64,000 bases of DNA from NCBI GenBank assembly GCA_032358165.1, contig JAALGY010000013.1:372001-436000 (forward strand). The letters run 5' to 3'. Source of the DNA: Diplosphaera chodatii. Lineage: Eukaryota; Chlorophyta; Trebouxiophyceae; Prasiolales; Stichococcaceae. Below, piece after piece: positions 23,801-36,700 of the stretch (within the stretch, counting starts at the first letter, position 1; each line of letters starts with the position of its first letter). Position numbers and translations under genes: made by a program. The notes beneath the pieces are model-generated. The model was not told the origin of the DNA, did not search any database, and saw nothing but the letters and a program-made list of their open reading frames with translations.

Positions 23801-26532
23801 TCTGCTGTCTGCGTGGGTGGCTCTGTGCTCTTTCTGGTGAGGCATAAAGCATCACGGCACTCTGCACCACATCACCAGATGGAGTTCGTCTCAGCACAGT
23901 ATGCAGTGTCGTTGCCTGGGCACTGTCAGTTCATGCCATCTACTGGTCTTCTGCGTTTCTGTAGCCAGACCTCTATCATCTGCCGCCATGGCATCCTGGG
24001 ATCACGTGTGCTGTTCTGGTGGATATCTTCAGGTGCTGGCTTCCACAGACCGCGCAAACTGGTGGCACCTCTTCGGCTTTCAGCTGAACATCCTGGCACC
24101 CGAGAACAACTTCACCGAAGGCGAGGTGGGTGCAGACGCTTGGTGCCGCCTGCAACAGCACAGAAGCACAAGATAGCACATGACGATCGATCAGTGCATT
24201 GACTGAATGGCCGACAGTGTACCTGCTGCATGCCCTAGCGCCTTCGCCAAAACGCAGCGCAGATCCCCAGGCTGGGTGCCGTGCGCAGGTAGTGGCCGTG
24301 ACGTACCTGTGCCTGACGGCGCTCATCCAGCTGAACCTGCTGGCGACACGCAACCCCTCGTTCTGGTGGCGCTTCGGCTCGAAGACTGCACCGAGGTATG
24401 CTCTTTTTGCGTCAGCATGGAGACGAACACATATGTGTAGCCTGCCACATTCGCGGCGTGAAACGTGGATGACTGCACTGTAGTAGGCCGTCCTCCTGCG
24501 GTCACCTGTTTAGGGCCGGCATACACGGCGCCTGTCATGACTGAGCAGATTCCGAATGGCGCAACTCCTGAGCCCAAGGGTGGCTGTGCAATCAGGCCAT
24601 ATAGGTGCCGACTGCTGGCCGTCTCCGTGTATCCCTGGCGTCTGCTCCGTGGGCACGCTGCAGTGCTGGGCCTCGCTTGCTCCGCCTGGGCTGACACGGC
24701 GCTCTGAACCCTACACGCAGACCCAGCCTGGTGCTGCTGGCGCCGATGGCCGCCTTCCTGGCGGCGGCGACCCTCATCGCGGTGTACTGGCCGGCGCGCG
24801 TGGAGCCCGACGCCGGCCGCGGCTCCTTCGACGGCGCAGGTGCGCAGGCTGCCGTCCTTTCACCGGTGTCATGCTACTCCCATCTAGCACGTGTGCTGTT
24901 CTGTGCTTCATGGTTGTGCCCATGGACGTCCGCCCCAGTGTGCAGTGCTTGCACTGCCATGCTTTGCCACCATAAGACACGTTTATCTGTATCTTTTGCT
25001 GTCTGCTTTCTGCATGTCATCAATGCTCCAGCTTTGCTTCAGGCTCATGAAGATGCCACTGCAGGGTGGGCCGCCGTCGGCGTCACGTGGGCGTACGTCA
25101 TCGTGTGGTGGCTGCTCGCCGATGTTGTGAAGACCCTGGTCCAAATGGTGAGGCTCCGCACTTGCATGCACATAGTGTCGTAGTGTACGTCGCCACAGCA
25201 AACCAGTGGACGTGTTGTTTGACACAGGACATTTGTTGCACAGAGTGGGAGCAGCTGAAAGATGCATGGTTGCAGGTGTACCGCCGGGCCGAGGTCGCCC
25301 GTGAGGCAAGCAGGCAACACGAGGCGCCGCTGGTCGGCTGGGTGTCAGCACTCGATAAGCCTGCAGCGTGGGCAGATGCAGCCGCAAGCAGATGCTCTGC
25401 TGCCGCCGAGGTGAGCCGTGCAAGCCGGGGCCCCTGGAGTGCAGTGCAGACACAGGCAGGTGCTGGGAGATTTATCCGGGCCACACCCTGGCGCAGTCAC
25501 CAGAGGTTGTGACGGCAGACCGCTGCGCCTGCCAGATAAGTACACGGTTGCCGTGACAAGACGGACGACCATGAAGAGGCGAGGAAAGGCGGGCTCACAG
25601 TGCTGTGTTCAACATGGCAATGCCTCCCAGCAATGGGCTGACGGGGTACTTGCGCTGGCTGTCAGGCGGTGTGGCGTCCTGCCGCACGGTGCTGCGGCCG
25701 CACCGGTCGCTGGGCGTCACCCACCCGGGAGGAGCTGCAGTCGGAGATGAGCTCCGCCCTCAGGTGTAGTCCCCAGCTACGCCACGAGACCTGAACTGAG
25801 CACGTCCATCCCAAGTGCCTACAGACACTGTCACTGGGCAGACAGCTCAGCCTGTGCAGTGGGTGCACTACCGCCTGGTGGCATCTACAGGCTGCTGCAG
25901 GGTGCCCTCTTGAGAAGTGTGTTGCACTTGATAGCTGCATGCCGCTGTCAGATCAGGTTCCTTTGTCACGCACGCTGCCTGTCAGGCAGGCAGGCTGGTA
26001 TCCGAGCACAGCCGCTGTTCAGGCAGGCCAGAATGCAGCAACAGTTTGCCACCATGCCCCTCTGGAAACCCTAAACCCTCTGCCCCTCTGGATGCAGCCT
26101 CTCGCGCATGTCGGGCATCGAGGTGAACGAGCTGCGGGCCATGGCCCAGGCGCCGCGCGGCTCGAGGAAGTCAGAAGCGGAGCTGCAGCAGCACCGCCGC
26201 TCCATGCAGGCATGTGTCTCGCCGCTGAGCAGCCCTTCGTGCCCTGCTGCATGTGTTTGATGCTGTGCACAGCAACTGCGGAACAGTGAGAGTTTTGCAT
26301 GCTGAAGCAGCCGGCGCCTGCTTGTGAGCACTTCTGTGCGCGCATTTCTACCTTGCACAGGACCACTGTGGGCGGGCGGTTCAGCAGGGCTTACAGCGGA
26401 GTGTGTTGTCGACAGCTGCATTGATATGCTGCTGACCGCCGCCTGGCTTGTGGTTTGCAGAAGCTCGGTGCAGTGGCCGTCAACTTGCCGCAACATGCTG
26501 AGGACACAGCGTATGGACGTGCCTCCCTGTGA
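17859..26532 (+). CDS. Plasma-membrane type P-type H+-ATPase (P3A)
   Basis: Twenty-seven exons with consistent phase. The protein pumps protons out of the cytosol using ATP, forming a phospho-Asp intermediate. Landmarks in order: LTGES in the A-domain (exon 19269-19355), M4 [12 protein letters not shown], phosphorylation site DKTGTLT (exon 20731-20805, Asp near 20777), [32 protein letters not shown] and [16 protein letters not shown] (exon 22826-22932). M5 onward follows, with the conserved SITND that aligns with the proton-binding Asp of plant pumps. Tail exons end [20 protein letters not shown] then ASL. That end lacks the penultimate Thr (YTV) used by land-plant pumps for 14-3-3 regulation, so it should be regulated differently. 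The first intron (17970) and the last (26210) start with GC. The last regulatory exons, around 25670-25765, are the least certain. Confidence 0.96.
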
Positions 26533-26847
26533 GAGGTGGGAGGCGATGGCCACGACAATGTAGTGGATGGCCAGCAGAAATGCAGATGAAGCCTGGCCAA
26601 GTGGCGTCGCTGGCATCCGAGGTTGCCGCAGAACAGCACTTACGGTATATGGCAGCGAGTGACTAGGAATTGAGCATGCCCAGCCTGCAACGCTGCAATG
26701 CACAGCAGGCAAAACTGCATTGCCTTCTTGCAGCAGACGAAGTGGAACATTCGAAGTGCGTCATTAGGGCCTGCCCCGAAGACGAAGTGCCGACAGAAAA
26801 AATGCTGAGGTTCCCTTGTTTGTTGCAGTAGGGTTAGCGCAGTTCGC

Positions 26848-27698
26848 ATGGTTATGGAAGTGCTTACAGTACCGTCCTTGAGTGTGAAATCAAGATGGTG
26901 CGTGCCTGCTCTGCGAAGAAAGATCCGGAAAAGTAGACTCGGTTATATGGACCCACCACTGCATTTGTTCGGTGCCAAGTGGTCCGCACTGCACATCCAG
27001 TTGTCTGCAATATTTCAACCGAATGCCTGTCGTCCCAGCCTCTCCTCTGATGTCAGCTGAGCCTTTGTTCCACTAGCTGTGCAGCTCCCCAGCGCCGATG
27101 ATTTTCGGTTTGAATATATATTCTCTTCTATGGCTAGCTCGCCAGCCTGCTATCAGGACTTGCCCATCAGGAAGCGGCGCCACCGCTTCTTGCTGCCACC
27201 TGAGCTGCCGGACGTCTCCCTGCACGAGTCTTTGATCATGTTCGACTGTATGCACGTGGATCGATGCCTGCAGGTGAGGCGTGTGTTGGCAAGCTGCAGA
27301 TTCTGATGGCAGATGTAAATAGGAAGCAGACATCTTGCAATCAGTGGTCACCATCAGGATGGCATACAGCAGCAGCAGTGCTCACGTTTGGCTGGGCTGC
27401 GTGTAGACAAGGGTGGTGACGCAGGACGGCGGTGACAGCTCCTGACCCTCCGGCTGCAGCAGGACCCCCTGCAGCACACAAGCTCAGCTCTGAGGACAGC
27501 TGCCGAGCTGAGGCCTCGCGAACGTTTTTAGCAGCCGCTACAAGCAGCAGCGTCCCCTGCCGCTCATGTTACTCTGCTTGATCCTCTCAGATGGACATGT
27601 CAAGGCCACAACATATTCTACCAGCATCCACCCACTGCGAGTTGCGACGTGATGACACGCCCCCCATTGCGATTTGGTCTCAGATGTCCTTGGTGTGA
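26848..27698 (+). CDS. Possible small three-exon gene, unknown product
   Basis: Two solid exon candidates keep the same phase: 27085-27273 (63 codons, acceptor CTGTGCAG, donor CAG/GTGAGG) and 27591-27698 (acceptor CTCTCAG, ending in TGA). The encoded text, for example KRRHRFLLPPELPDVSLHES and ELRRDDTPPIAIWSQM, looks protein-like, but I recognise no family. A short first exon from the ATG at 26848 with a phase-0 donor near 26860-26868 would complete it; other starts are possible. Its stop lies 29 bp from the stop of the large minus-strand gene, so the two would be tail-to-tail with overlapping 3' UTRs. Confidence 0.42.
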
Positions 27699-27727
27699 AA
27701 CAGCACGACAATGGAATTCACAAGGGT

Positions 27728-30700
27728 TTAGCGCACCCGGGGTGGCTGCTGCAGGGCGGGGTCCGGCGGCGAGGCAGACTGCCGCCGCCACAGGCGCCGC
27801 CGGCTGCCGCTGCCGCCGCCGCTCTCGCTGCTCCAGATGCTGCGCTGCCGCTCCCTCGCCGCTGCATCGGCCCGTTGCTGCTGCTGCTCCTGCGCATGTG
27901 TCAAACACGTGGATATGTCAGTTCCCACTGCCGCAATGCTGTGCATTGCTGTGCTAGGTTCCCACCGGCACACTTGCACATGATCAAGCCTCAGCACTTG
28001 CACTTGCAGTACAGCATTGCCATCCGCATCACCCTGACGTCCCATAGAGTCACAACGTGCAGGCCGAGCTCACCGCTGCACTGGAGGCGTTGTGAGTCGG
28101 CATCACCATGGTGGCTGCCGCCCGCGCTAGCGCCTTGCCGATGGAGTCAGGCGACACTGCTGGCGCCAGCTGCACCGCAGCGTTTGGCCTGTCCGCCTGC
28201 AGACACGCACAGCAGGCGCATTCACTATCTTGATGGTAATACAAGCATCCTACTGCTCGTATGTAGAAGCCGCACGAGGTGTGCTGTTCCTCGTTTGCCA
28301 TGGCCACGGTCACAGAGCTATTTCGGGTGGGGAAACTTTGGGGAAATGGCCCATGCAGGACTACTGCATCAACCAGCGAGTGGGAATTTACTCATTTCGC
28401 CAGGCAAGAGGCAACCATGCTTCGGGCCCAGAGTTCCCCCAAAGGGGTAAAACATACCAGTCGTGGCTGACCCACCGCAGCACAGTGATCAAGCACAGTG
28501 CAGCCAGATTGTGAAGCCCCTTGCAATATGCACATGCTCGACTGCGCAGTTTATCAGCAGGAGCACTGCAAACCCTGGCGATGCCATCAGACTGGAACAT
28601 GTGAACGGATACTCACAAGCTTGCGTGCAGTGGGAAGCGGCAGCGCCTCCCCCCGCCGGCCGCCGCGCCCATGCCCCTGGGGAGTCGCCATCTCAGCGCC
28701 ACTGCTTGACACGCCTGGGTGCAGGGCGTGGCGGCCGGCGTGCTGCTCAAACCCTGCAGCCTGCTGCTCGGCGGCGGTGATGGCGGCCGCGCGCTCGGGG
28801 CCCAGCAGCCGGCGGGCCGGGCTCTGCGCGAACAGCTCGTTCAGGCCCTGCAGTGCAGCCGGTGCGCACTGTCAGCGTGAGGCGCACAATGGGGATGCGA
28901 GCCGCCCGGATTGCGGATGCTGTCGTGTTGCTGTTCATGAAACGGGCAGGTGGTTTATCGAGTTCCGTGACTCGTGGTGCACGGGGGATGTGGAAACTGC
29001 CCACGTTGAGTCCCCCGCCCAGCGCGCCGCCAGGCAGGGCAGGCGAGCCGAACTGCTGCAGGTCAGCGGCTGTGTCCAGCCCTGCCGGCTGTGTGAAGGA
29101 GCCATACATCGGGAGGGGCGCGGTGGCCTGCGCAAGGACAACATGAGTTGGGTGTGCGCAAGCCGCTGTCAGGTGGCAGTTGCTGATACAGCGATCACCG
29201 CTGCAGGATGTTACCGAACGGCTTGGCTGTCAGGCAATAAGCACAGCAGGGTTTGCTGGCAGCGCTGGTGGTTTCAGGGTCACCGCCTCCACCAGGGCTC
29301 TGATGTCCGATATCAAAGTTTGCAAGGACTGTCCGCACCTGGTCAAACCATGATCCCTCTGCAGGGCCCAGCGTCGCCTGGCGTCGCTGCTGGGGATGCA
29401 GCCGGTCTGCATCCCGCTGCCGCTGCGCGTAGCCCCGCTGCTGCTGCTCGCGCGTCATGACCGGCGTCAGGGCGGCCATGGCCGCGGGGCGCTCCACAGC
29501 AGCTCCTTCCTGCATCCTGGCCACTGTGCGAAGAGAGGCCCTGGAGCTGAAGCGCCCCGCGGATCGCCGCAGGCTGCGTCGCACGCTCACCCGCGGCGTG
29601 GCCGTCAAGCCCGCCCCCGACCTACCAGCACGAGAGGCGGACCTCAGTACATGTCATCAGCCTAGGAGGTGGGTGACTGCATCCTGCAACACAGCGACAC
29701 ATCACAGGCGGCTGCATGGTCCCAGTACCAGCAGGCCGTCACCTGCGCATGCTGCTGCGCAGCCCAGCTCCCGGCGTCCTGGCGACGATGTCTGTCGGCG
29801 AGCGCATGGCAGCGACCGACAGCCGCTTCTGCGTGCGCACCCCCCTCCAGGGGCGCAGCACCTGGAGCACATGGGAGCGCCGGTCGAGGGGGCCGAAGCA
29901 TGATCACCTCTGAATGCCTTTGTGCGCTCTCAGCGATCACTCCGCCTGTGCATCCTGGAACCAAATGCGCATCCTGCGACTACAGCTGCACCTGTGTCGC
30001 CAGTTGCCCGCGCCCCACCTGCGGCTTCTGCTGCTGCGGGGTGAGGTCGTCGGCCGCAAGCGCCACAGGGCCGCCAAAGGCGCCGCTGCGCCGCATCGCG
30101 TGCCCCAGCGGCTTCGACACAGGGCTGGCCGCCGCCGCCAGCGCACCTGCAGTCCGAGTGCTGTGCCTGAGGCTGCCCAGGTGACAACAACGCACCACAC
30201 GAGCAGTCGTGCAGTTCATTGATGCAGCAGATGAGTACCGAGCACGAAGTGCAAAGACGCGGACGCCGAGCAGCCGCCAGCATGGAGCGGTGCAGCAGTG
30301 ACACACCTGAGGTCACAATCCGGCCTGATGTGAGACAAGGACATGCGCTGTGGGCAGTGCACAACGAGTGCAGGGGGTTGCCGGATGGGCACCTGGGTCC
30401 GAGAAGTGGTGGTGGGTGCCGATGTCGTCCGTCGGTCGCAGCGCCTGCGGCGCGCTCTCCTGGCCCCACTGCCCGGCATGGCCATGCGTCGGCGACGCTG
30501 GCGCAGACCGCGTGCCTTGCAGCTCGTTGAATTCCCTGCAGCATGGTACGCTCAGAACCTCGGCAGGCTCCGGCCAGGGCCACACCGGCAGCAGGCAGTG
30601 ATGCTCTGCAGGGTGCTGCAGCAGGGTGGGCAGCACGATATTGGCCCAGCCGCTGCCGCGATCTGATGAAAGGTGCTGCCATGAGCTGGATGTCACGCGA

Positions 30701-33700
30701 CAGCACAATGGCTCGACACGTCCGGATGCCACCAACCTAGCGCAGGGCCGTATGCCATCATGGGTGGTATGTCCAAAGATGATGTTGCGATGATGTCATC
30801 TGGCATGCAACACTCACCGGTGGCGGATGCCTGCGCCCAGGGGCCTGAGCAGGTGCGCGTCTGGGGGCATCTCCGCGGAGGCAGCCAGCACCGCGATGCG
30901 CGGGCCGTCGGCGCCGAACTCCGCGCGGCTGGCGGCCGCCAGCGCCGGCAGGTCCGGGCTCGGCGTCAGCACCTCCAGCTCGCCTGGATGTTGTAGGGGG
31001 TTTTAGGGTCGGCACGACCGTTGGCGTGTTGGCACTGTCTTGTTTCTCTGGCCGGAAGCTTTGCAGGTGGTGCCCCGCCGGCCAGGTGTGTTAATAGGTT
31101 CGGCACACGGTGGCCAGTCGTGTACCCTAACCCACCACTCTGAGGCATCATGCACATCAAGGGCAGAGCAGCATCACCAGCACATAGGCTTTGCAAGCAG
31201 GTCGGCAGTTACTGTCGTACTGGAGGAACAGCGGTGACATTGAAGGGCTGTTGCAGGTGCTGCGGGTTCAGAGTTCTGCATCTTGATGCACATGCCAGCT
31301 GACTGCAGCACGCTGTACATCGGTGATAGCATATGTGCACCTGGACCCAGCAGGCCTGGGGCGGCTCGCAGCGCGGTCCCCAGCGGTCGCATCATCCGCA
31401 TCTCGAGCGGCGAGTCCTCCCCAGGGCCATACGCCGCTGACCACGAGGACGCAGGCGCCATGTACGTCGCCGAAGGCACCTGTGATGGCAATGGTGCCTT
31501 GCAGTTGCGATGCGGCTGGACTGGCAGCACCTCGTGCTGGCAGCTCAGCAGGCAGTCAGGGCATCGGCGTCGCAGCTTATGTGCCACCGCCATCAAAGCG
31601 GCTAAGGTGCACGGTGGCCACGGCGTCATCAGCCAAGGCAGCGCCACAACTCCGTCCGACTGCATGTCGAGGGCAGGTTGGGGTATGTAAACGTGCCAAA
31701 GCCGCACCTCGGGCACGGTGGACAGCGCAGGCGGCGCATCTCGGGCGCGCCGGTGCCGGGCGGCCCTGCCCTGCTGCAGGGTGGGCGCCGCTGGCAGCTG
31801 GACACTCCTGGCGCTGGAACCGGCTGAGACGGTGGCGCTGGCCGCTGACATGGCGGGTGATGCTGCCACCTGCAGAGATGATAGGGCCAGGCGCTGGGAG
31901 ACCGATGCTGAGAGGGCAGGGCAGCAAATGCTGTACCAGATCCCAGTGTGGGGCATGCATGATCGAAGTTGAATGCAGGTGGTCTGTTTTGCCATGGCCG
32001 GGATCAAGAACAGGTCCATTGTGGTGGTGACGGCCTTGAACCCTAGCGTGGACGCTTACCTGCGGCGGGGTCAGTGTCACGACGCCGGCAGCGCCGCCGC
32101 TGAAGCCGCGGAAGCTGCGCGCAGAGGAGGGTGCTCGGGATGACGACCGCACAGAAGACCGCTCCCCAGTCGACGGCGCCGCCGAAGACATGGCTGCGGA
32201 CCGGCGGGGCTCTGCAGACGGCGGGACGCTCGCCGAGTTTGCGATTGCTGGTTCGTCCACAGCTGTGTGCAGCACTCCGGCGGCGCGGGCTGCTGGGGCC
32301 CTCGCTGCATTGCTCAGCGGCAGCATGAAGGCGACGTCTGGCGGGGTTGACGCATGCTGGAAGGTGGAGGTCGTCGACCGCAGCTCGTGCCCAGAGTCCT
32401 GGCATGCCGGCGGCGGGTGCGCCACTGCTGGCAGCGTCCTGCACAGGGGTGTCAGCTGATCAATCACGAGGGTTTGGTGCGGGTTGCCGAGCACTGCGGG
32501 CAGGCAAGGCACAGTTGCAGCAGGTGCTGCTGCACCATGCTCAATCATCTGCTAGACTGCAGGTCACTGCACAGCTCCACTCAACACACGATTGGTCGCT
32601 GCGCAATCTGAGTATGTCGCCAGGGTGGGCTGCTGATGCAGCGCTGGCAGGATGCTCTAGCGTGGCAAAAGGTTCCTGACTTTTAAGGCGTAGCACGAAA
32701 ATCAGCGGCACCTGAGTGTGGGGCTGGCTTTGGCATCCGCAGGGATGGGAGCCAGGTCCAGGGGCGGCGTGCTGCGGACGCTGCGGCCGCTGCTGGCCGT
32801 CGTGGCGCCAGAGGCGGCGGAAGCCACAGACTGGCGCTCCTGCTGCAGCTGCTGCGGCGGCAGCTGCTTGCGTTCCACGAAGGGGTTGTCGGCGTCTGCA
32901 GGAGTGCTGGTCGTTGGTTCCGTTGGTTCCGCCGGTGGCGGCGGGACCTGCTGCTGCTCTGGCGACTCTGTCGGCACCCGCTGCTGCTGGTCTGCGGCGG
33001 CGCCCGGCTGTAGGGCCTCTGGCGGCCGCTCCGAGAGGTGGTACCCCGGCGTCGGCGCAATCTTCACACTGTCCCACCTGCAAGCATACAACACCAGTGT
33101 CAACAGGGTCTCCTACCGGCATCCAAACGAAGGGCAGCTAGTAGTGCTTGTAGCCATCGGCGGCAGTCAGCCTGCTCATGCTGGCAGCAGCTGGCCGACC
33201 TGGGCCGAGAATAGCAGTATGGTCACAAGCGCTCACGTGAACGGGGAGGGCTCCCAGCTGCGCTCGCGGCTGGCGCTGCGGGCGAGGCTGTGCTGCAGGG
33301 CCGCCTGCAGACGGACGTAGCACAATCAGCAGGGTCCAGGCATTGCTGCAGCACTACTGCATCCGGCTCCTGCCATGAGGCTTTCTGTTGGGTGAAGCAC
33401 AGCATGGAAGCATCCTACTTGGGCCCCTTCCAATCACACTTGAACCCCCAGGCTACCCAGGAACATTAATCCCTTTCCGAACTTCTCACCATGCCATAGG
33501 GTGTGTCTTCGTCTGGCGAGTCGACGGACGCCCACAGCTGCTGATGTAGCAGCTGCTGCGCAGGGCGCTGCGGGGTGGGCGAGCCAGCGGTGGGTGAAGC
33601 AGCGCCAGAGCCAGCGCCGCCAAAGTCCAGCACCTGCACATCAACAGGCGCAGGTTTTGGGAGGGAACTGGTGGTCATTTGACCACCAGTGTGTGCACCA

Positions 33701-36700
33701 TACAGCATTCGCACCCTTGTGGCCTGGCAACATATACAATGCGATCATTTCGCCATGCTACTTGGCAGGATAACAGACTGCCCCATTTGCTGCCAGAAGA
33801 TACATGCCGAGGACTGTACGACCACTGAGACGGGGTTGACCTTCGAGACCCCTATGACTCCGAAGTGTTATCCCCATCAACGGCTGCACTTGCGCACGAT
33901 GCAGTAGTGCAGGACAACACAAGGTTGAGGTCCCCGCCCACCTGCGGCGTGGTGTCAGGCTGTGTCTGAAGGTTGTCGTTACTGGCTCCAGACAGATCCA
34001 GCCCTGGAGCGCCCGCCGCCCAGCCCAGGCTGCCACCAGAAGACGCTGCGCACCTGCAGCACACTACAACCTTAGCCTGCAGGCACAGACGACATCCTTG
34101 GCGTGACGCAGGCGGAAAGACCACATGCCTGTGTTGCTGCCAGCTGGCGGGGTCCTCCTAGACCCTGTCTCAATGGGGTGGGGAGATGAGCCGTGGCAAG
34201 GTGACAATTTGGGCATCCTCACCCACACTGGACGATGCAGACAAGCATGAGTGGTGACAAGCCAGGCTGAAAGACATTCCTGACTGCATTGCTGCAGCTG
34301 GCACCAGCAGATGCATCTGAGACTGCATCAGAGGTGCGAAATCAAAGGGCTGACAAGCTTTGGGGTTGCACGGTCAGTACCATTCAGGGCGCCGGGACAC
34401 GCGGGCTGCCTCATCGGACTCATCGTCGCTGCCGGGCGGGGTGTCGCACTTGATGGGTGGCGGCGGCGGCGCTGGCGGCGCCAGCGCCGCCGGTGGCGGC
34501 TGTGCCTGCTGCGGGCCCGAGTCTGCCTCTGGGCTGTCCACCTTTGGCCGTTTCACCTCTGCAGCAGGGTCCACACCACACTGATGTCGACTGCTGTTTC
34601 CAGCTACGAGCTGACCATCAGGGAGGCATGCAGGCTTGGCTGAGGCGGGCCGGCAAAACAGGCAGTGCAGACAGCACCCATGGAGGAAGTGGGGTTGCAC
34701 CTCTCGGGGCGGCGGCGGCGGCGTCAAACCTGAACAGCGGGGTGGAGGTGGGCGAGGGGGACCGCCAGCTGCGCTTTGTGCTGGCGCCCAGCGGTGGGCT
34801 GGCAGGGCTGCTGGGCTGCGGGTCAGCTCCCTGCAGGTGACATGGCGGTGGTTGGTACGGACTCCATGGGAGTGATACGAGAGCAGAGGCGGCCAAGCTG
34901 GCCTTGCCAATGTGCTGGTCAACTCACCATTCGCTTCCGCGATACATACAGCACCGGCAACTGCACTTCGGACAAGTGGCAGGTAGGCTGCGTCGGCTGC
35001 GGGCAGGCGTGTTGCTCATCGAACCAGCAAGCGACCTGCACCCTGGCATCACTTGTATGGCCACAAGTGTCCAGGATGCTGCGTACCTCTGGTGCAGGGC
35101 CGGCATCCTGCGGCTGCTGCAGAGTCTGCAGAGGCTCTGGGATGTCCAGCACTGGCGGCGACTGCACTGGTGACGAGGCGTCCGGCGATGGCATGGGGGA
35201 GCTGTTTGACGTCGCCTCGGCGGCAGCGGGCAGCGGCGAACCCAGATCGTCAAACAGGATCGTGCCCTTGCTGGCATTGGCGGGCGCAAGCCCTGCGTTT
35301 GATGAAACGACAGCTCAGACGGTGTTGGATATCACAGCAATGAAGCAGACTGGCAACTGCAAGCTGCGGGATGGACTTTGCAGGGGCAGCACGCTGACCC
35401 GCTTCCTGTGATCATCTCGTGCAACCATGCTGCCAGGGCGTTGCTTTGCTGCCGAATGCAGCTTCAAACTGATGCTGCACCTGACATTGCGTCCAGCATC
35501 CAGGGCTGCAGCGGGCTGGCGGCGGGTGATGACTCCCGCGATGCTGACAGCGCCTCGCGCAGCACCGCCGCCACCGGGTGCACGGAGGGCGGCGTGGCCG
35601 GCTGCAGCGGCTGCGAGGGCGGCGGCGGGGCCTGCGCCTGCGGGCTGGCGGCGTCAACCTCCGCCAGGGGAGCGTCCTCGGCAGCGGGCGCCTCCTGCTC
35701 GCTGACGCCCTCATCGTCGATCGACTCGGCCGGCGGCGGCGACATCGGCGGAGCTGCAGCGTCGAGTGGCGGCGGCTGTTCAGTCATACCAGGCTGCTGC
35801 TGCTGCTGCTGCTGATGCGGCGGTTGGCCGACGCCCAGCCCATCTCCTGCTGGAGCTGCAGCGGGCTGATGCTGCGGCTGCTCTGCCTGGCGGCGGTTCG
35901 GTGCCGACGGCTTTGCGCCATACAGCGCGAGGCGCTGGTCCAGCAGCGACGGCCTGTACACCGGCGGAGCTGGCAGGCCCCGCGGCGGCGGCAGGCCCGG
36001 TAGTGGCGGGGCCGGCGGCGGCGGCTGCAGGGTGGCAACAGCCCCCGCCGCCTCCGTCAGGCACAGGCTGGCGGTGACGGATGTGCCGCCGGCGCGGCCG
36101 CCGGCAATCCGTCGCAGGGCTGCGGCGGCCTCGGCGCGGCTCATCACCGCGGTGGGACTGCCGCCGGGGTGGCGTCCAGTGGTCACTACAGGGCTGTCGG
36201 CCTCCGGCGGCGCTTCGGGCTGCTGCTGCTGCGGGGGTGGTGGCGGCGACGGCGCCGGCTGGGTATCGACTGCCACCAGCTGCTGCACCGCCTGCGCTGC
36301 AGGCACCAGAGCCATGGCATCATTGGTGCTGCCGCTGCTGCGTGGGGATGCTGAGCCAGTGGCTGGCTGCGCCGCTGGCGCCGGCGGCGGCGGCGGCGGC
36401 GCCACTGCTGCCAGCTGCGTGGAGACGGGCACCGCGATGTCGTCGGCCAGCTGCGCCTCCTCGGCAGCGCTCAGCCCCGCCTCGAACTGCGGGGTTTGGC
36501 ATGGGGAACTCAGCCACCGGCTGCCAATGTTCGGGTCTGGTGTACAGAACATCCAGGGCATGCAGAGCTGAGAGGGCACCAAGCTTGTAGCCGTCACTGC
36601 GCTGTCATCTTCTGCAGGCACCTGGAGATGCCTGTCCACACAGACCTACGGGACTACCATAGGTAGTCTGAGGGCTCAGAGCATTTCGATACCCACCTGG

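Noticed and set aside
26066..26079. Telomere repeat as evidence of a chromosome end or fusion
   Set aside because: Only two units, inside an intron of a conserved gene; far too short for a former telomere.
35464..36639. 391-codon minus-strand ORF taken as a stand-alone gene
   Set aside because: The real coding part begins at an acceptor near 36499 and joins exons on both sides in phase; it is one exon of the large gene.
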